A stretch of DNA of 64,000 nucleotides from Mycolicibacterium sarraceniae. Its GTDB lineage: Bacteria > Actinomycetota > Actinomycetes > Mycobacteriales > Mycobacteriaceae. Of the stretch, positions 17,411-26,800 are shown piece by piece. Under the pieces are notes generated by a model. That model did not search any database. It saw nothing but the letters and a program-made list of their open reading frames with translations, and had not been told where the DNA came from. The position numbers and the translations under genes are program-made. The stretch spans positions 2,356,001 through 2,420,000 of the forward strand of contig NZ_AP022595.1 of NCBI RefSeq assembly GCF_010731875.1, in the 5' to 3' direction. Every line of letters starts with the position of its first letter. Position 1 is the first letter of the stretch.

Positions 17411-18073
17411 TCAGGGCAGGCCCTTCTTGCCGACACCACGGCCTGAGCCGCCGGTGTGGCTCCTCTTATTGTCGCCTGCCTGCGTCGAGGCCGCCTTGGC
17501 GGTTGGATGTGTCGTCGGCATCCGGTCTACATTGGCGCCAGCGCTGGCAGTCCTTCGCGACCCGGCCGGGCCGCCCGTGGCCCGGTGTTCGGCGGCAACA
17601 GAATTCGAGTGCGGGACCAGCGCGTCGAGTGCCGCCTGCACCGCATTGAGCGGGCCGAGCGCGAAGAGTCCGAAGCCCAATTCGAGAACCGTGACGGCAT
17701 TCAGGGATGCCCCGCAACCGCCCAGACAGGACAGCGCAACGCCTAAGGCGACGCCCAGTCCCAAGCTCACCGGCAGGGTGATCGGGAAAGCCGCATACCA
17801 AAGTGATGCCAATGCGATCGTGGCGACAGCCTTGACCAGGTTCCGCGGCGTCGGGCCCAAGGCGTTGGCTTGTGGCGTCGAAGCCGCGGTCTGGCTCGGC
17901 GCGGTGAGCTCCCGGGCTCCAGCCTGCAGCTGTATTGCCGATACGTGCACGGATCGCGCGATGTGCGCCTCAGCCGTGTTCGGCGCGATGACGAGACTGA
18001 TGGTCACGACCGCAGCGGCGACCGCCGCAACTAGACGGGATGTGCGAGCAGACCTTCGAATCGATGCATACAC
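17411..18073 (-). CDS. secreted hypothetical protein with hydrophobic segments
   Basis: A 220-residue protein with a classical signal peptide (arginines, then AAVAAAVVTISLVIA, cleavage likely after TAEA). Two hydrophobic segments follow around residues 82-125 (IALASLWYAAFPITLPVSLG) with a CLGGCG motif. The C-terminal 60 residues are Gly/Ser/Arg-rich and low in complexity. I recognise no family. It converges with the second transpeptidase gene eight bases away, so no operon link exists. Confidence 0.6.
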   Translation of the reverse strand: MYASIRRSARTSRLVAAVAAAVVTISLVIAPNTAEAHIARSVHVSAIQLQAGARELTAPSQTAASTPQANALGPTPRNLVKAVATIALASLWYAAFPITLPVSLGLGVALGVALSCLGGCGASLNAVTVLELGFGLFALGPLNAVQAALDALVPHSNSVAAEHRATGGPAGSRRTASAGANVDRMPTTHPTAKAASTQAGDNKRSHTGGSGRGVGKKGLP

Positions 18074-18605
18074 GAGTCCTCCCGGGGAAAGGTCGCCTGG
18101 GAATCGGCGTAAGTGACGCGGGCGTCAAGAACCGTTATAACGAACGTCATATGACCTGGCTCACAATAGACGTAGCGTGGACGGTATCTCCGCAAGGGAG
18201 GGAGATGCGATGAAGGGTGCCTATCGCGATCGGGTGGATCACTCCCGAACAACACAACCGCATGCCGGTGAATCGTTGATCGACACACTGTGACTTCGGC
18301 GACCGGCCGCTTGAAGAACTCCATCGACCCTCGCCGGGCACACGCACACCAATCCCGACGATTCGCACGGGGGTAAAACCCACATCGAGCGGCGTTGGGG
18401 CACCCGGTTTCTCAATGTCGCGTCGCTGAGCCGTCACCACATGCCGCGCACGCACATTACCCATCAGCCGGCTACTGACGTTCACTCCCGGCAATGCCGA
18501 GGTGCGAGCACAGTGTTATCCGCACACCAGCCAGCATGCACCGAAGGGATGGTATCCGAAGGCGGAAAGACCTATTCAGCTCGATCGCCCGTTCGAGTGG
18601 TGAAA
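18074..18605. other. intergenic region of about 530 bases
   Basis: I see no RNA gene and no reading frame with family similarity. The part next to 18073 should hold the promoter of the secreted protein gene. GC content looks a little lower around 18120-18180. Confidence 0.3.
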
Positions 18606-19346
18606 CTAAGGCAGGCGGTGCGGCACGTCGCTGATCAGGCCGCCGTCCATGACGAATTCCGACCCGGTGGCATACGACGACTCGTCACTGGCCAGGAACA
18701 GCACGAACGTCGACACCTCATCGGGCTCACCGAGGCGCCCCATCGGCGCGGCTACCAGATCGGCGGGCATATGGGCGGTCATCGGGGTGCGGATCATCCC
18801 CGGGTGCAGTGAGTTCACCCGAATATTGCTGTCGGCCAATTCAAGTGCGGCGGATTTGGTGAGCCCGCGGATCGCCCATTTGGACGCGACGTAACCGTGG
18901 TTTCCGGGGGTGCCGCGCATCGCCTGGATGGACGACATGTTGATGATCGAACCGCCGCCCGCCGCGGCCATCGGCTCGATCACCGATCTGATGCCGAGCA
19001 TGGTGCCGGTGAGGTTGACGTCGATAACCCGTTGCCACCGTTCGCGTTCGAGGTTCTTCAGGGTGCGCCGGTAGACGATGCCGGCGTTGTTCACCAGGAC
19101 GTTAAGGGTGCCGAACTCGCGCAGGGTCAGCGACACCGCCGCTGCCCAGTCGTCGGGATCGGCGACGTCGAGGTGAACGTAGCGGGCTGCGTCGCCGAGC
19201 TCGGCGGCCACCGATGCGCCCTCGTCGTCGAGAACGTCGCCGAGGACCACCCGGGCGCCTTCACCCACCAGTAGGCGGGCGTGAGCTGCCCCCATCCCGC
19301 GAGCGGCCCCGGTGATCAAGGCGACCTTGCCATCGACGCGTCCCAT
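18606..19346 (-). CDS. short-chain dehydrogenase, FabG3/20-beta-hydroxysteroid-dehydrogenase-like
   Basis: A 246-residue classical SDR. The cofactor motif TGAARGMG, NNAG (VLVNNAGIV) and the catalytic Ser-Tyr-Lys set (NMSSIQ, GYVASK) are all present, with the C-terminal SDESSYATGSEFVMDGG end. It is closely similar to M. tuberculosis FabG3 (Rv2002), an NADH-dependent 3-alpha,20-beta-hydroxysteroid dehydrogenase. I start it at ATG 19346 (MGRVDGKVALITGAARG); the longer frame to 19538 adds unrelated residues. Its physiological substrate may be a steroid or another ketone. Confidence 0.85.
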   Translation of the reverse strand: MGRVDGKVALITGAARGMGAAHARLLVGEGARVVLGDVLDDEGASVAAELGDAARYVHLDVADPDDWAAAVSLTLREFGTLNVLVNNAGIVYRRTLKNLERERWQRVIDVNLTGTMLGIRSVIEPMAAAGGGSIINMSSIQAMRGTPGNHGYVASKWAIRGLTKSAALELADSNIRVNSLHPGMIRTPMTAHMPADLVAAPMGRLGEPDEVSTFVLFLASDESSYATGSEFVMDGGLISDVPHRLP

Positions 19347-19690
19347 GGGCGGGCACGGTACCGGGCCATCCGGTCGGTAGGGGATTGCTTGGCCGCTAGC
19401 TGAGACCAGGTGTCCAGCACGTGCTGGTCCGCTTCCGGTGACACCGCGATAGATCCGACAAACGGACGCTCCATGGCGAAGGTCAGGTATGGGACGAAGA
19501 GCAGCATCACCATCCCACCGTCGAGCAATAACACCCACAGCTCGCCGGGTATCTCCGACTGACTGCCGCAGATGCGGGTCTTGCGCGCGCTGCCAACCTC
19601 ATCCACGCGAGTGAGCGACTCCTGATAGAAGGCGGATTCGCGCTCGTTCGTCGGCTGAACGGCGCGGCCGCGGATAATGTGTGCGGCTGT
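19316..19690 (-). pseudogene. remnant of a DUF4239 membrane protein
   Basis: The minus frame carries ESAFYQESLTRVDEVGSARK and GELWVLLLDGGMVMLLFVPY, the pattern of the C-terminal part of DUF4239 (bestrophin-like) membrane proteins. The N-terminal half is missing: its place is taken by the 5' end of the divergent hydrolase. The C-terminus runs into the dehydrogenase start. It is most likely a decayed gene. Confidence 0.45.
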
Positions 19691-20477
19691 GTTGGACGTA
19701 ATCGACAAGGGTTCGGCCACGGCCACCCACGCCACACCGCTGCTGTTCGTGCACGGCGCGTTTCACGGGGCGTGGTGCTGGGACGACCACTTTCTGGACT
19801 ACTTCGCCGACCGCGGCTATCACGCTGTTGCGCTGAACCTGCGCGGTCATGGCGGCAGCCCGCTGCCCTCGCCGATCAACGAACTCAGCGTGTTCGACTA
19901 TGTCGGCGACGTCAGTGCCGTCGCCGATCGACTGCCGGTGGCGCCGGTGGCCATCGGACATTCCATGGGTGGCTTTGTGGTGCAGAAGTATTTGGCTGTG
20001 CACCCTGCGCCGGCCGCCGTCCTGGTCGCCTCGGCACCCCCGACCGGTATCGCCCCCGCGACGCTGCGGGTGGCCCGCCGGCACTGGCGGCAGTCGATGC
20101 GCACCCGGTCATTCAGCAGGCCGCTGGATTTCTTTGCCGCACCAGGTGTTTCACGATCCACCTTCTATCATTCGGCCACCCCTGACGAGATCGTCGAAGC
20201 CTGCACATCGCGGCTGGGCCCGGAGAGCGCCCGGGTGTTGTATCGGGACCTTCTTTTTCGTCACCTCGCCCAGCCCAAATCGGTCACCGCGCCGGTGCTG
20301 GTACTCGGAGCCGAGCTGGATGGGTTCTTCACGCCTCGTGAAGTGGCCGCCACGGCAAAGGCCTACCGCACCGAGCCGGTGATGTTTCCGGGCATGGGCC
20401 ACAACATGATGCTCGAGCGCGGCTGGGAATCGGTCGCCGACCACATTGACAGGTGGTTGACAGCGAAGCTGCGCTGA
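19677..20477 (+). CDS. alpha/beta-fold hydrolase
   Basis: A 266-residue protein with the alpha/beta hydrolase core: oxyanion segment FVHGAFHGAWCWDDHF, nucleophile elbow GHSMGG (Ser near residue 100), acid in VLGAELDGFF and the catalytic histidine in GMGHNMML. It resembles lysophospholipase or esterase type hydrolases; no specific substrate can be read from the sequence. Starts at GTG 19677. The small membrane protein gene follows 60 bases later. Confidence 0.85.
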   Translation: MCAAVLDVIDKGSATATHATPLLFVHGAFHGAWCWDDHFLDYFADRGYHAVALNLRGHGGSPLPSPINELSVFDYVGDVSAVADRLPVAPVAIGHSMGGFVVQKYLAVHPAPAAVLVASAPPTGIAPATLRVARRHWRQSMRTRSFSRPLDFFAAPGVSRSTFYHSATPDEIVEACTSRLGPESARVLYRDLLFRHLAQPKSVTAPVLVLGAELDGFFTPREVAATAKAYRTEPVMFPGMGHNMMLERGWESVADHIDRWLTAKLR

Positions 20478-20538
20478 CGGTGAGGTTAGTTTCTGCGCGG
20501 AACGGGAAACCAGACGCACCCCGATCAAGGAGGCAGGA

Positions 20539-20769
20539 ATGTTGCACACTGTGGTGCTCGCGGCCAGCGACAACATCGAGGCCGCAGGGTTCATCCTGCG
20601 TGGCATCAAAGGCATTTTCGTGGCGATCGGCAGCATCATCGCGGCCGTGATCTGTGCCGTGATCGCCGGCGCGAAGGGGCGAAACCCCTTCGGCTGGGGC
20701 ATTCTCGGTCTGTTCTTCTCGATTATCACGCTCATCGTCATCAGCGTGATCCCGAGCAAGAAGTCTTAG
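20539..20769 (+). CDS. small two-segment membrane protein
   Basis: A 76-residue protein with a very good ribosome binding site (AAGGAGG at about 20527-20533). Two hydrophobic segments (IFVAIGSIIAAVICAVIAGA and ILGLFFSIITLIVISVI) are joined by a KGRNPFGWG turn, a motif shared by many small bacterial membrane proteins. Topology is probably two helices. Function unknown. Confidence 0.75.
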   Translation: MLHTVVLAASDNIEAAGFILRGIKGIFVAIGSIIAAVICAVIAGAKGRNPFGWGILGLFFSIITLIVISVIPSKKS

Positions 20770-20840
20770 GCGCGCCGAGCGTGCGGGGTATCGTCGAAGA
20801 CCGTCCCCGGATTCACCGATATCCCGCACAGTCGACGACC

Positions 20841-21431
20841 TTAGGCGCGAAAGCCTGCGAGCACCGCCTGCACCCCGACGTCCCAGCGGCGGTTGACTGA
20901 TTCCGCGGATGTGCCCAGCCACCGCCCGGCTTCCTGGACCGCCAAACCCTGTGCCAGAGCGAGCAATACGTGGGCGATGTCCACCGGATCGCCCGCCAGC
21001 GATCCGGCGTCCACGCATCGTTGCACCTTGCCGACGAGGATCTCGCGGACCGTCGGCGCCACCGACCGGTGCTCGGGGACGGGGTCGAGATCCTGGAACG
21101 GCCGGCTGAACATCACCCTCGCCAACGGCTGATAGTCGAGGCAGAACCGGCGGAACACCGGGATCACCGCACGTAGATCGGCCAGCATGTCGGAGGTTTC
21201 TCCGGTGGCGGTGAGTGCGGCGCCGAGCCGGCGGAATCCCTCGACGAATACCGCGCGCAGCAGGCCGTCCTTATCGGAGAACAGCTCGTAGACCGCGGGC
21301 ACCGAGGTGCCGGCCCGTTCGGCCACCCGCCGGGTGGTGAAGCCCGACATACCGTCTTCACACAGCGTGCTGACTGCGACGTCGACCACCCGGTCGCGCA
21401 TCTCAGGGGTGCGCTGCTTGACCCTGGGCAC
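20841..21431 (-). CDS. TetR/AcrR family transcriptional regulator
   Basis: A 196-residue protein with an N-terminal TetR helix-turn-helix (residues about 12-58: DVAVSTLCEDGMSGFTTRRV and TSVPAVYELFSDKDGLL). The C-terminal ligand domain is all-helical. It follows the enoyl-CoA hydratase gene by three bases on the same strand, so the two are almost certainly cotranscribed and the regulator probably controls its own operon through the palindrome upstream at 22171-22182. Confidence 0.9.
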   Translation of the reverse strand: MPRVKQRTPEMRDRVVDVAVSTLCEDGMSGFTTRRVAERAGTSVPAVYELFSDKDGLLRAVFVEGFRRLGAALTATGETSDMLADLRAVIPVFRRFCLDYQPLARVMFSRPFQDLDPVPEHRSVAPTVREILVGKVQRCVDAGSLAGDPVDIAHVLLALAQGLAVQEAGRWLGTSAESVNRRWDVGVQAVLAGFRA

Positions 21432-21434
21432 GGA

Positions 21435-22133
21435 CTAGGACAGCCCGAACTCGGAAGCGATGTTGTCGATTCCCTTGCGCATGGCATCGAGGGTGGCCTG
21501 ACGGGCGCGCAGCTTGCTGGCCAGGTGCGCACTGGCGTTGAGTGTGGTGAATTCGCGGGCGGCTTCTTCGGCACGCGTGAGGACCAGGTCGTTCAGGACG
21601 ATCTCGTCGACCCAACCGCCGGCCAGGGCGGTGTCGCCGAGGAAGCTCTTAGCCAGGCCGACCGCCTGTTGGTAGGCCGACGGCGTGAGGCGAAGGCGCA
21701 TGACCTCCAGCGCGGGGTAGGGGAGCACCATGCCGATCGCGACTTCGTTAGCCTGAAAGTTGTAGGTGGGACCGGTAATTCGATGATCGGTGCTGCAGGC
21801 CAGGAACGACCCCATGGCGATCGCGTGGCCGGTGATGGCGGCGACAACGGGCTTGGGGAACGACAGCAGCCGGTGCGACAGGTTGAACCCGCCCTGCAAC
21901 ATGTCGATGGAGGCCTGAATGTCGCCGGAGCGGAACACCTTCAGATCGAAGCCACCGCTGAACACCCGTTCGTTGCCCGCGAGCACCACCGCGCCGGCGT
22001 CGTCGTCGAGAGCGCGATCCAGGTTCTCGTTGATTTCGGCGAGCATGGCCGGGCTGAGCACGTTGACCTTGCCGTCGTCCAAACTGATCACGGTGATCGC
22101 GTCGTCCTTGCGATAGCTGACCGATCCACTCAT
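21435..22133 (-). CDS. enoyl-CoA hydratase/isomerase family protein
   Basis: A 232-residue crotonase-fold protein. It shows the oxyanion-hole segment NERVFSGGFDLKVF and the second loop ITGHAIAMGSFLACSTDHRI. The usual catalytic glutamates are not clearly placed (SFLACSTDHRI where hydratases have acidic residues), so it may be an isomerase, hydrolase or an enzyme with another reaction on acyl-CoA. First gene of an operon with the TetR regulator. Confidence 0.85.
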   Translation of the reverse strand: MSGSVSYRKDDAITVISLDDGKVNVLSPAMLAEINENLDRALDDDAGAVVLAGNERVFSGGFDLKVFRSGDIQASIDMLQGGFNLSHRLLSFPKPVVAAITGHAIAMGSFLACSTDHRITGPTYNFQANEVAIGMVLPYPALEVMRLRLTPSAYQQAVGLAKSFLGDTALAGGWVDEIVLNDLVLTRAEEAAREFTTLNASAHLASKLRARQATLDAMRKGIDNIASEFGLS

Positions 22134-22170
22134 GGATGCTCCTTCGTCGCAGCGTCTAATTTCGTACCGA

Positions 22171-22182
22171 CGTTACGTAACG
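22171..22182. promoter_or_regulatory. candidate TetR operator upstream of crotonase/TetR operon
   Basis: A perfect 12-bp palindrome, CGTTACGTAACG, lies about 40 bases upstream of the hydratase start. Its position and symmetry fit the operator of the cotranscribed TetR protein. This is inferred from position; binding is untested. Confidence 0.55.
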
Positions 22183-22339
22183 AAGTTCCGATTGCCAAGG
22201 GGCAATCGTGACCAGCTGGTTGCCTCACCGCACAGATCCGCGCGATCACTCGCGTTTTCCGCCCAACACTCACATCACAGCAACTGATCGCTTCAGTATT
22301 GACGATATCGAAAAGTATTGTGGCTCAAGCGAACCGGCG

Positions 22340-23056
22340 TCAGGCGCCCATCAGTGAACGCCATTGGCCCAGGGTGGACACCGTGTAGACGTAGTTGGAG
22401 CGCTTGACCTCCGACAGGGTGGCGCTGGGCTCGATGGAGTACCAGTGCCCGGGAAACACCGTCGGATCGTCGGAGAGCGCGGCCAGCTGCTGCAGACTGC
22501 GGAACATCTCGTCGACGTCGCCGCCGGGGAAGTCGGTGCGACCACAGCCGTCCAGGAACAGGGTGTCCCCGGCTACCAGGCGGCCGTCGAGCAGGAAGCA
22601 CTGGCTGCCGGGCGTGTGTCCGGGGGTGTGCAGCAACTCGATGTCGATCGCGCCGACGCCGACCTTGTCGCCGTGCTCGTGAGCGGTCAGGCTGCTCATC
22701 GGGATGCCGGTCACCCGCGACACGTACACCGCTTCATGGGTGTTGACGTGGACGGGCACCTCGACCCGCTCGAGCAGCTCGGCAAGGCCGGCCAGCGTGT
22801 AGCCCATCATCGAGCCGCCGACGTGGTCGGGGTGGTGGTGGGTGACCAGCACGCCGGAGAGGTGCATGCCATCGGCCTCGAGAGTGTCGAGTAGGTCGCC
22901 GGCGGCATAGGCCGGGTCGACGACGACGGCGTCGCCGGTCTCGCGGTCGCCGATCAAATAGGCGAAATTGCGCATCTGTTGCGCCATCATGTCGCCGGCG
23001 GCGAAATCCCGGCCGGAGAGCAGCTGTCGGAAATACAGACGGTCCGTCGGAGCCAT
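22340..23056 (-). CDS. metallo-beta-lactamase fold hydrolase, glyoxalase II-like
   Basis: A 238-residue MBL-fold protein with the metal motif THHHPDH, HTPGHTPGS and a downstream GDTLF and FPGHW. It is equivalent in position and sequence type to M. tuberculosis Rv0634c, which stands before the tRNA-Thr/rpmG region. Likely a hydroxyacylglutathione- or mycothiol-thioester-type hydrolase; the substrate in mycobacteria is unsettled. Confidence 0.85.
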   Translation of the reverse strand: MAPTDRLYFRQLLSGRDFAAGDMMAQQMRNFAYLIGDRETGDAVVVDPAYAAGDLLDTLEADGMHLSGVLVTHHHPDHVGGSMMGYTLAGLAELLERVEVPVHVNTHEAVYVSRVTGIPMSSLTAHEHGDKVGVGAIDIELLHTPGHTPGSQCFLLDGRLVAGDTLFLDGCGRTDFPGGDVDEMFRSLQQLAALSDDPTVFPGHWYSIEPSATLSEVKRSNYVYTVSTLGQWRSLMGA

Positions 23057-23195
23057 GGCCTAACAGTAAGACCAGTGGCGCTTGCCGCAGCCTACGGGTC
23101 AATTCGTCGCCTCGACGTGCGGTTTGGCTGAGTCGAGCCGCAGGCTGTACCCTCTTTAAGGCCCACGCCGCGCGTTACGTTGCGTCGAGGGTCAG

Positions 23196-23268
23196 GCCCC
23201 CTTAGCTCAGTCGGTAGAGCGTTTCCATGGTAAGGAAAAGGTCAACGGTTCGATTCCGTTAGGGGGCT
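23196..23268 (+). tRNA. tRNA-Thr (anticodon GGT)
   Basis: A 73-base cloverleaf. The acceptor stem GCCCCCT pairs with AGGGGGC, the anticodon stem TTTCC/GGAAA encloses a loop with GGT, and the T arm contains GGTTCGATTCC. CCA is not encoded. Confidence 0.95.
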
Positions 23269-23329
23269 CGGTGGACACTCGGATCTCTCGGTTGGCCTCT
23301 GGGCACGGAGTTTCGCAAGTGCCTGTCGG

Positions 23330-23403
23330 GGCGGTGTAGCTCAGCTGGTTAGAGCGCACGACTCATAATCGTGAGGTCGGGAGATCGAGCCTCCCCACCG
23401 CTA
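23330..23403 (+). tRNA. tRNA-Met (anticodon CAT)
   Basis: A 74-base cloverleaf with acceptor GGCGGTG/CACCGCT, D arm with TAGCTCAGCTGGTTAGAGC, anticodon stem CACGA/TCGTG enclosing CTCATAA (CAT), and T arm GATCGAGCC. The first acceptor pair is G-T. The paired first position argues for an elongator rather than initiator tRNA. Confidence 0.93.
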
Positions 23404-23451
23404 CAAGTACGACTGAGATGCAAAACGAGAACGTGAAAGAAGGCAACGGAC

Positions 23452-23619
23452 GTGGCCTCCAGTACTGACGTACGGCCCAAGATCACTTTGGCCTGCGAGG
23501 TGTGCAAGCACCGCAACTACATCACCAAGAAGAACCGTCGTAACGACCCTGACCGCCTCGAGCTGAAGAAGTTCTGCCCGAACTGCGGTGAGCACCAGCC
23601 GCACAAAGAGTCGCGCTGA
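23452..23619 (+). CDS. rpmG: 50S ribosomal protein L33
   Basis: A 55-residue protein from GTG 23452 ([20 protein letters not shown]) with two CxxC pairs (CEVC and CPNC), so it is the zinc-binding type. It sits 48 bases after tRNA-Met, as in other mycobacteria where the gene is called rpmG2. A perfect hairpin follows the stop codon. Confidence 0.95.
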   Translation: MASSTDVRPKITLACEVCKHRNYITKKNRRNDPDRLELKKFCPNCGEHQPHKESR

Positions 23620-23621
23620 TT

Positions 23622-23647
23622 TACCGGCCGTCTGTCGACGGCCGGTA
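23622..23647. terminator. hairpin after rpmG
   Basis: A perfect 11-bp stem (TACCGGCCGTC with its complement) and a 4-base loop start three bases after the rpmG stop. No long T tract follows, which is common for mycobacterial terminators. A second hairpin (CACGACACT/AGTGTCGTG) follows at about 23662-23684. Confidence 0.7.
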
Positions 23648-23712
23648 GCGCAGGAGGCTTACACGACACTTGCTCAGTGTCGTGAGTGAGACGGGAGAGA
23701 GTGGCGTCAACG

Positions 23713-24141
23713 ATGGCATTGCGTGAGTTCAGCTCGATCAAGGTGGGCGAAGAGCTGCCCGAACAGGTCATTCATCTCACCCGGGCTGACCTGGTCAACT
23801 ACGCCGGCGTGTCCGGCGACCTCAACCCGATCCACTGGGACGACGAGATCGCCAAGCAGGTCGGTCTGGATACCGCGATCGCCCACGGCATGCTGACGAT
23901 GGGCCTCGGCGGCGGTTTCGTGACCACGTGGGTCGGCGATCCGGGCGCGGTGACCGAATTCAACGTGCGCTTCACCGCCATCGTGCCGGTGCCCAACGAC
24001 GGCGTCGGCGCCGAAATCGTGTTCAGCGGCAAAGTGAAGTCGGCCGACGCCGAGACCAAGACCGTGACGATCGCACTGGTGGCGACGACCGGCGGGAAGA
24101 AGATCTTCGGGCGCGCCGTGGCGATAGCGAAGCTGGCGTAA
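23713..24141 (+). CDS. hadB: (3R)-hydroxyacyl-ACP dehydratase subunit HadB
   Basis: A 142-residue hotdog-fold protein, the exact length of HadB in M. tuberculosis. The hydratase-2 motif VSGDLNPIHWDDEIA gives the catalytic Asp36 and His41. HadB is the catalytic subunit of the FAS-II dehydratases HadAB and HadBC that extend meromycolic acids. ATG 23713 is chosen because it gives the family N-terminus MALREFSS; earlier GTG codons add nothing recognisable. In mycobacteria hadA normally stands just before it, but here only about 90 bases separate rpmG from hadB and hadA is missing. Confidence 0.95.
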   Translation: MALREFSSIKVGEELPEQVIHLTRADLVNYAGVSGDLNPIHWDDEIAKQVGLDTAIAHGMLTMGLGGGFVTTWVGDPGAVTEFNVRFTAIVPVPNDGVGAEIVFSGKVKSADAETKTVTIALVATTGGKKIFGRAVAIAKLA

Positions 24142-24143
24142 CG

Positions 24144-24656
24144 ATGGCGCTCAAGACCGATATCCGCGGGATGATTTGGGAGTACCCGGACACTTTCTCA
24201 GTGGGCCGCGAGCAGATTCGTCAGTATGCGAACTCGGTGAAGTCCGCGGTTCCCGCCTCCACCGACGAGAAAGCCGCCGCCGAGTTGGGCCACTCCGGCC
24301 TGGTGGCGCCGCTGACGTTCGCGTCGATCCTCGCTGTGATGATCCAGCGGCACTTCTTCCAGCATGTGGACATCGGGCTGAAAACCCTGCAGATCGTGCA
24401 GGTGGATCAGAAGTTCAAGTACTACCGGCCGATCGTTGAGGGCGACGAGGTGCGCGGCACCATGTACATCGAGAGCGTCGACGAGCGTTTCGGCGCCGAT
24501 ATCGTCACTACCCGCAACGTCCTGATCGATCAGCACGGCGAGATCGTCATGGAATCGTTCACCACGCTGATGGCGCATGAGGGCGAGAATTCGATCTCGG
24601 CGGGCTGGGATCCCGAGACCGGACAGGTGCTGCGCAAGCCGGTCAGTCAGGACTGA
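24144..24656 (+). CDS. hadC: (3R)-hydroxyacyl-ACP dehydratase subunit HadC
   Basis: A 170-residue hotdog-fold subunit starting two bases after the hadB stop. The N-terminus MALKTDIRGMIWEYPDTF and the core LQIVQVDQKFKYYRPIVEGD and SVDERFGADIVTTRN identify HadC rather than HadA (HadA starts MALSADIVGM in M. tuberculosis). HadC lacks the catalytic Asp-His pair and forms the substrate channel of HadBC, which acts in late meromycolate elongation. Confidence 0.92.
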   Translation: MALKTDIRGMIWEYPDTFSVGREQIRQYANSVKSAVPASTDEKAAAELGHSGLVAPLTFASILAVMIQRHFFQHVDIGLKTLQIVQVDQKFKYYRPIVEGDEVRGTMYIESVDERFGADIVTTRNVLIDQHGEIVMESFTTLMAHEGENSISAGWDPETGQVLRKPVSQD

Positions 24657-24788
24657 CGACGGATTAACACCTGCCCGATGCACCGTTGTACACTCGGACC
24701 TCGGGGTTTTCCCAGATAAGCGCGCTGTCCGTCGGTTCGGGTTGACCGGACGGGGAGCGCGCGAGCTATGTGGGGCACTCCGTTGCAG

Positions 24789-24861
<73 letters not shown>

Positions 24862-24975
24862 CAATAACTGAATAAGACTGGTTTGGAACATGGTGGACAC
24901 TGGAGGGTGCACACCGGGCTGAGGTAACCGGCACTGGGGTACTTGGCCTAGACACTCGACACAAAGGAGCATGCG

Positions 24976-25413
24976 GTGAGCGACGAGCGCGACAGTGCTG
25001 ACGCCGCAGGCGAGGGCGGACTGGATGGCAACGAGGACACCGGCGGTGAGACCGTCGTCGTGACCCGGCCCGCGCGTCCCACTGGCAAGCGGTCTCGGCG
25101 TGCAGGCACCACTGCGTTGGCTGAGCCGGAGGAAGCCGAATCGACTGCCGAGGAACTCGGCGTCGAGAAGGACAAGTCCGCCACCAAGGCCAAGAAAAAG
25201 AAGGCGAAGTCGGGGCCGTCGCGCAACCCGTTCCTGTTCGTGTGGAACTACCTCAAGCAGGTCGTCGCCGAACTGCGCAAGGTGATCTGGCCGAACCGCA
25301 AGCAGATGGTCAGCTACACCACTGTCGTCCTGCTGTTCCTGGCGTTCATGGTGGCCCTGATCGGTGGGGTCGACCTGGGCCTGGCCAAGCTGGTGCTGTG
25401 GGTGTTCGGCTAG
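24976..25413 (+). CDS. secE: preprotein translocase subunit SecE
   Basis: A 145-residue protein with a long charged N-terminal extension (about 1-80) typical of actinobacteria and the conserved SecE core [20 protein letters not shown] followed by one transmembrane helix ([20 protein letters not shown]). GTG 24976 follows AAAGGAG at the right distance; the ATG at 24971 is out of frame. Part of SecYEG; leads the secE-nusG pair. Confidence 0.95.
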   Translation: MSDERDSADAAGEGGLDGNEDTGGETVVVTRPARPTGKRSRRAGTTALAEPEEAESTAEELGVEKDKSATKAKKKKAKSGPSRNPFLFVWNYLKQVVAELRKVIWPNRKQMVSYTTVVLLFLAFMVALIGGVDLGLAKLVLWVFG

Positions 25414-25434
25414 CTCACCGCTGATGTTTTTTAG

Positions 25435-26235
<801 letters not shown>

Positions 26236-26274
26236 TAATCGGGCTTCGGCCCCCGGAAAGGAAATCGAACACCC

Positions 26275-26706
26275 ATGGCCCCGAAGAAGAAAAAGGTCGT
26301 CGGGCTGATCAAGCTGCAGATCCAGGCCGGGCAGGCCAACCCCGCCCCGCCGGTCGGCCCTGCGCTCGGCCAGCACGGCGTCAACATCATGGAGTTCTGC
26401 AAGGCGTACAACGCCGCGACCGAGAACCAGCGCGGTAACGTCATCCCCGTCGAGATCAGCGTCTACGAGGATCGCAGCTTCACCTTCGCGCTGAAGACCC
26501 CGCCCGCTGCCCGCCTGCTGCTCAAAGCCGCCGGTATCCAGAAGGGTTCGGCCGAGCCGCACAAGACCAAGGTGGCGAAGATCAGCTGGGATCAGGTGCG
26601 CGAGATCGCCGAGACCAAGAAGGAAGATCTCAACGCCAACGACATCGATCAGGCTGCCAAGATCATCGCCGGCACCGCCCGGTCGATGGGTATCACTGTC
26701 GAGTAG
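26275..26706 (+). CDS. rplK: 50S ribosomal protein L11
   Basis: A 143-residue protein with the L11 signature: [20 protein letters not shown] near the N-terminus and RSMGITVE at the end. GGAAAGGAAA before the start. Part of the GTPase-associated centre. Cotranscribed with rplA. Confidence 0.97.
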   Translation: MAPKKKKVVGLIKLQIQAGQANPAPPVGPALGQHGVNIMEFCKAYNAATENQRGNVIPVEISVYEDRSFTFALKTPPAARLLLKAAGIQKGSAEPHKTKVAKISWDQVREIAETKKEDLNANDIDQAAKIIAGTARSMGITVE

Positions 26707-26800
26707 CTTGCGGATCGACCCGGCAGAAGCCGAGTGATTCGACCCAGTGGGAGAGCCCGCTTCGGCTCGCAACCACAACCTCTGAACCTAGGAGACACCA
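26707..26800 (+). promoter_or_regulatory. rplA: rplK-rplA spacer, possible L1 autoregulatory mRNA site
   Basis: The 94-base spacer holds GTGATTCGACCCAGTGGGAG (about 26733-26752) followed by a small hairpin (GAGCC...GGCTC). The TGATTCG and GTGGGAG elements resemble the ribosomal protein L1 binding motif found in 23S rRNA and in L11-L1 operon messengers of other bacteria. This is recognition by eye only. Confidence 0.35.

Noticed and set aside
24144..24656. Reading the second dehydratase gene as HadA
   Set aside because: Its N-terminus MALKTDIRGMIW and the VDERFGADIV segment match HadC, and HadA and HadB are normally adjacent in the order A-B.
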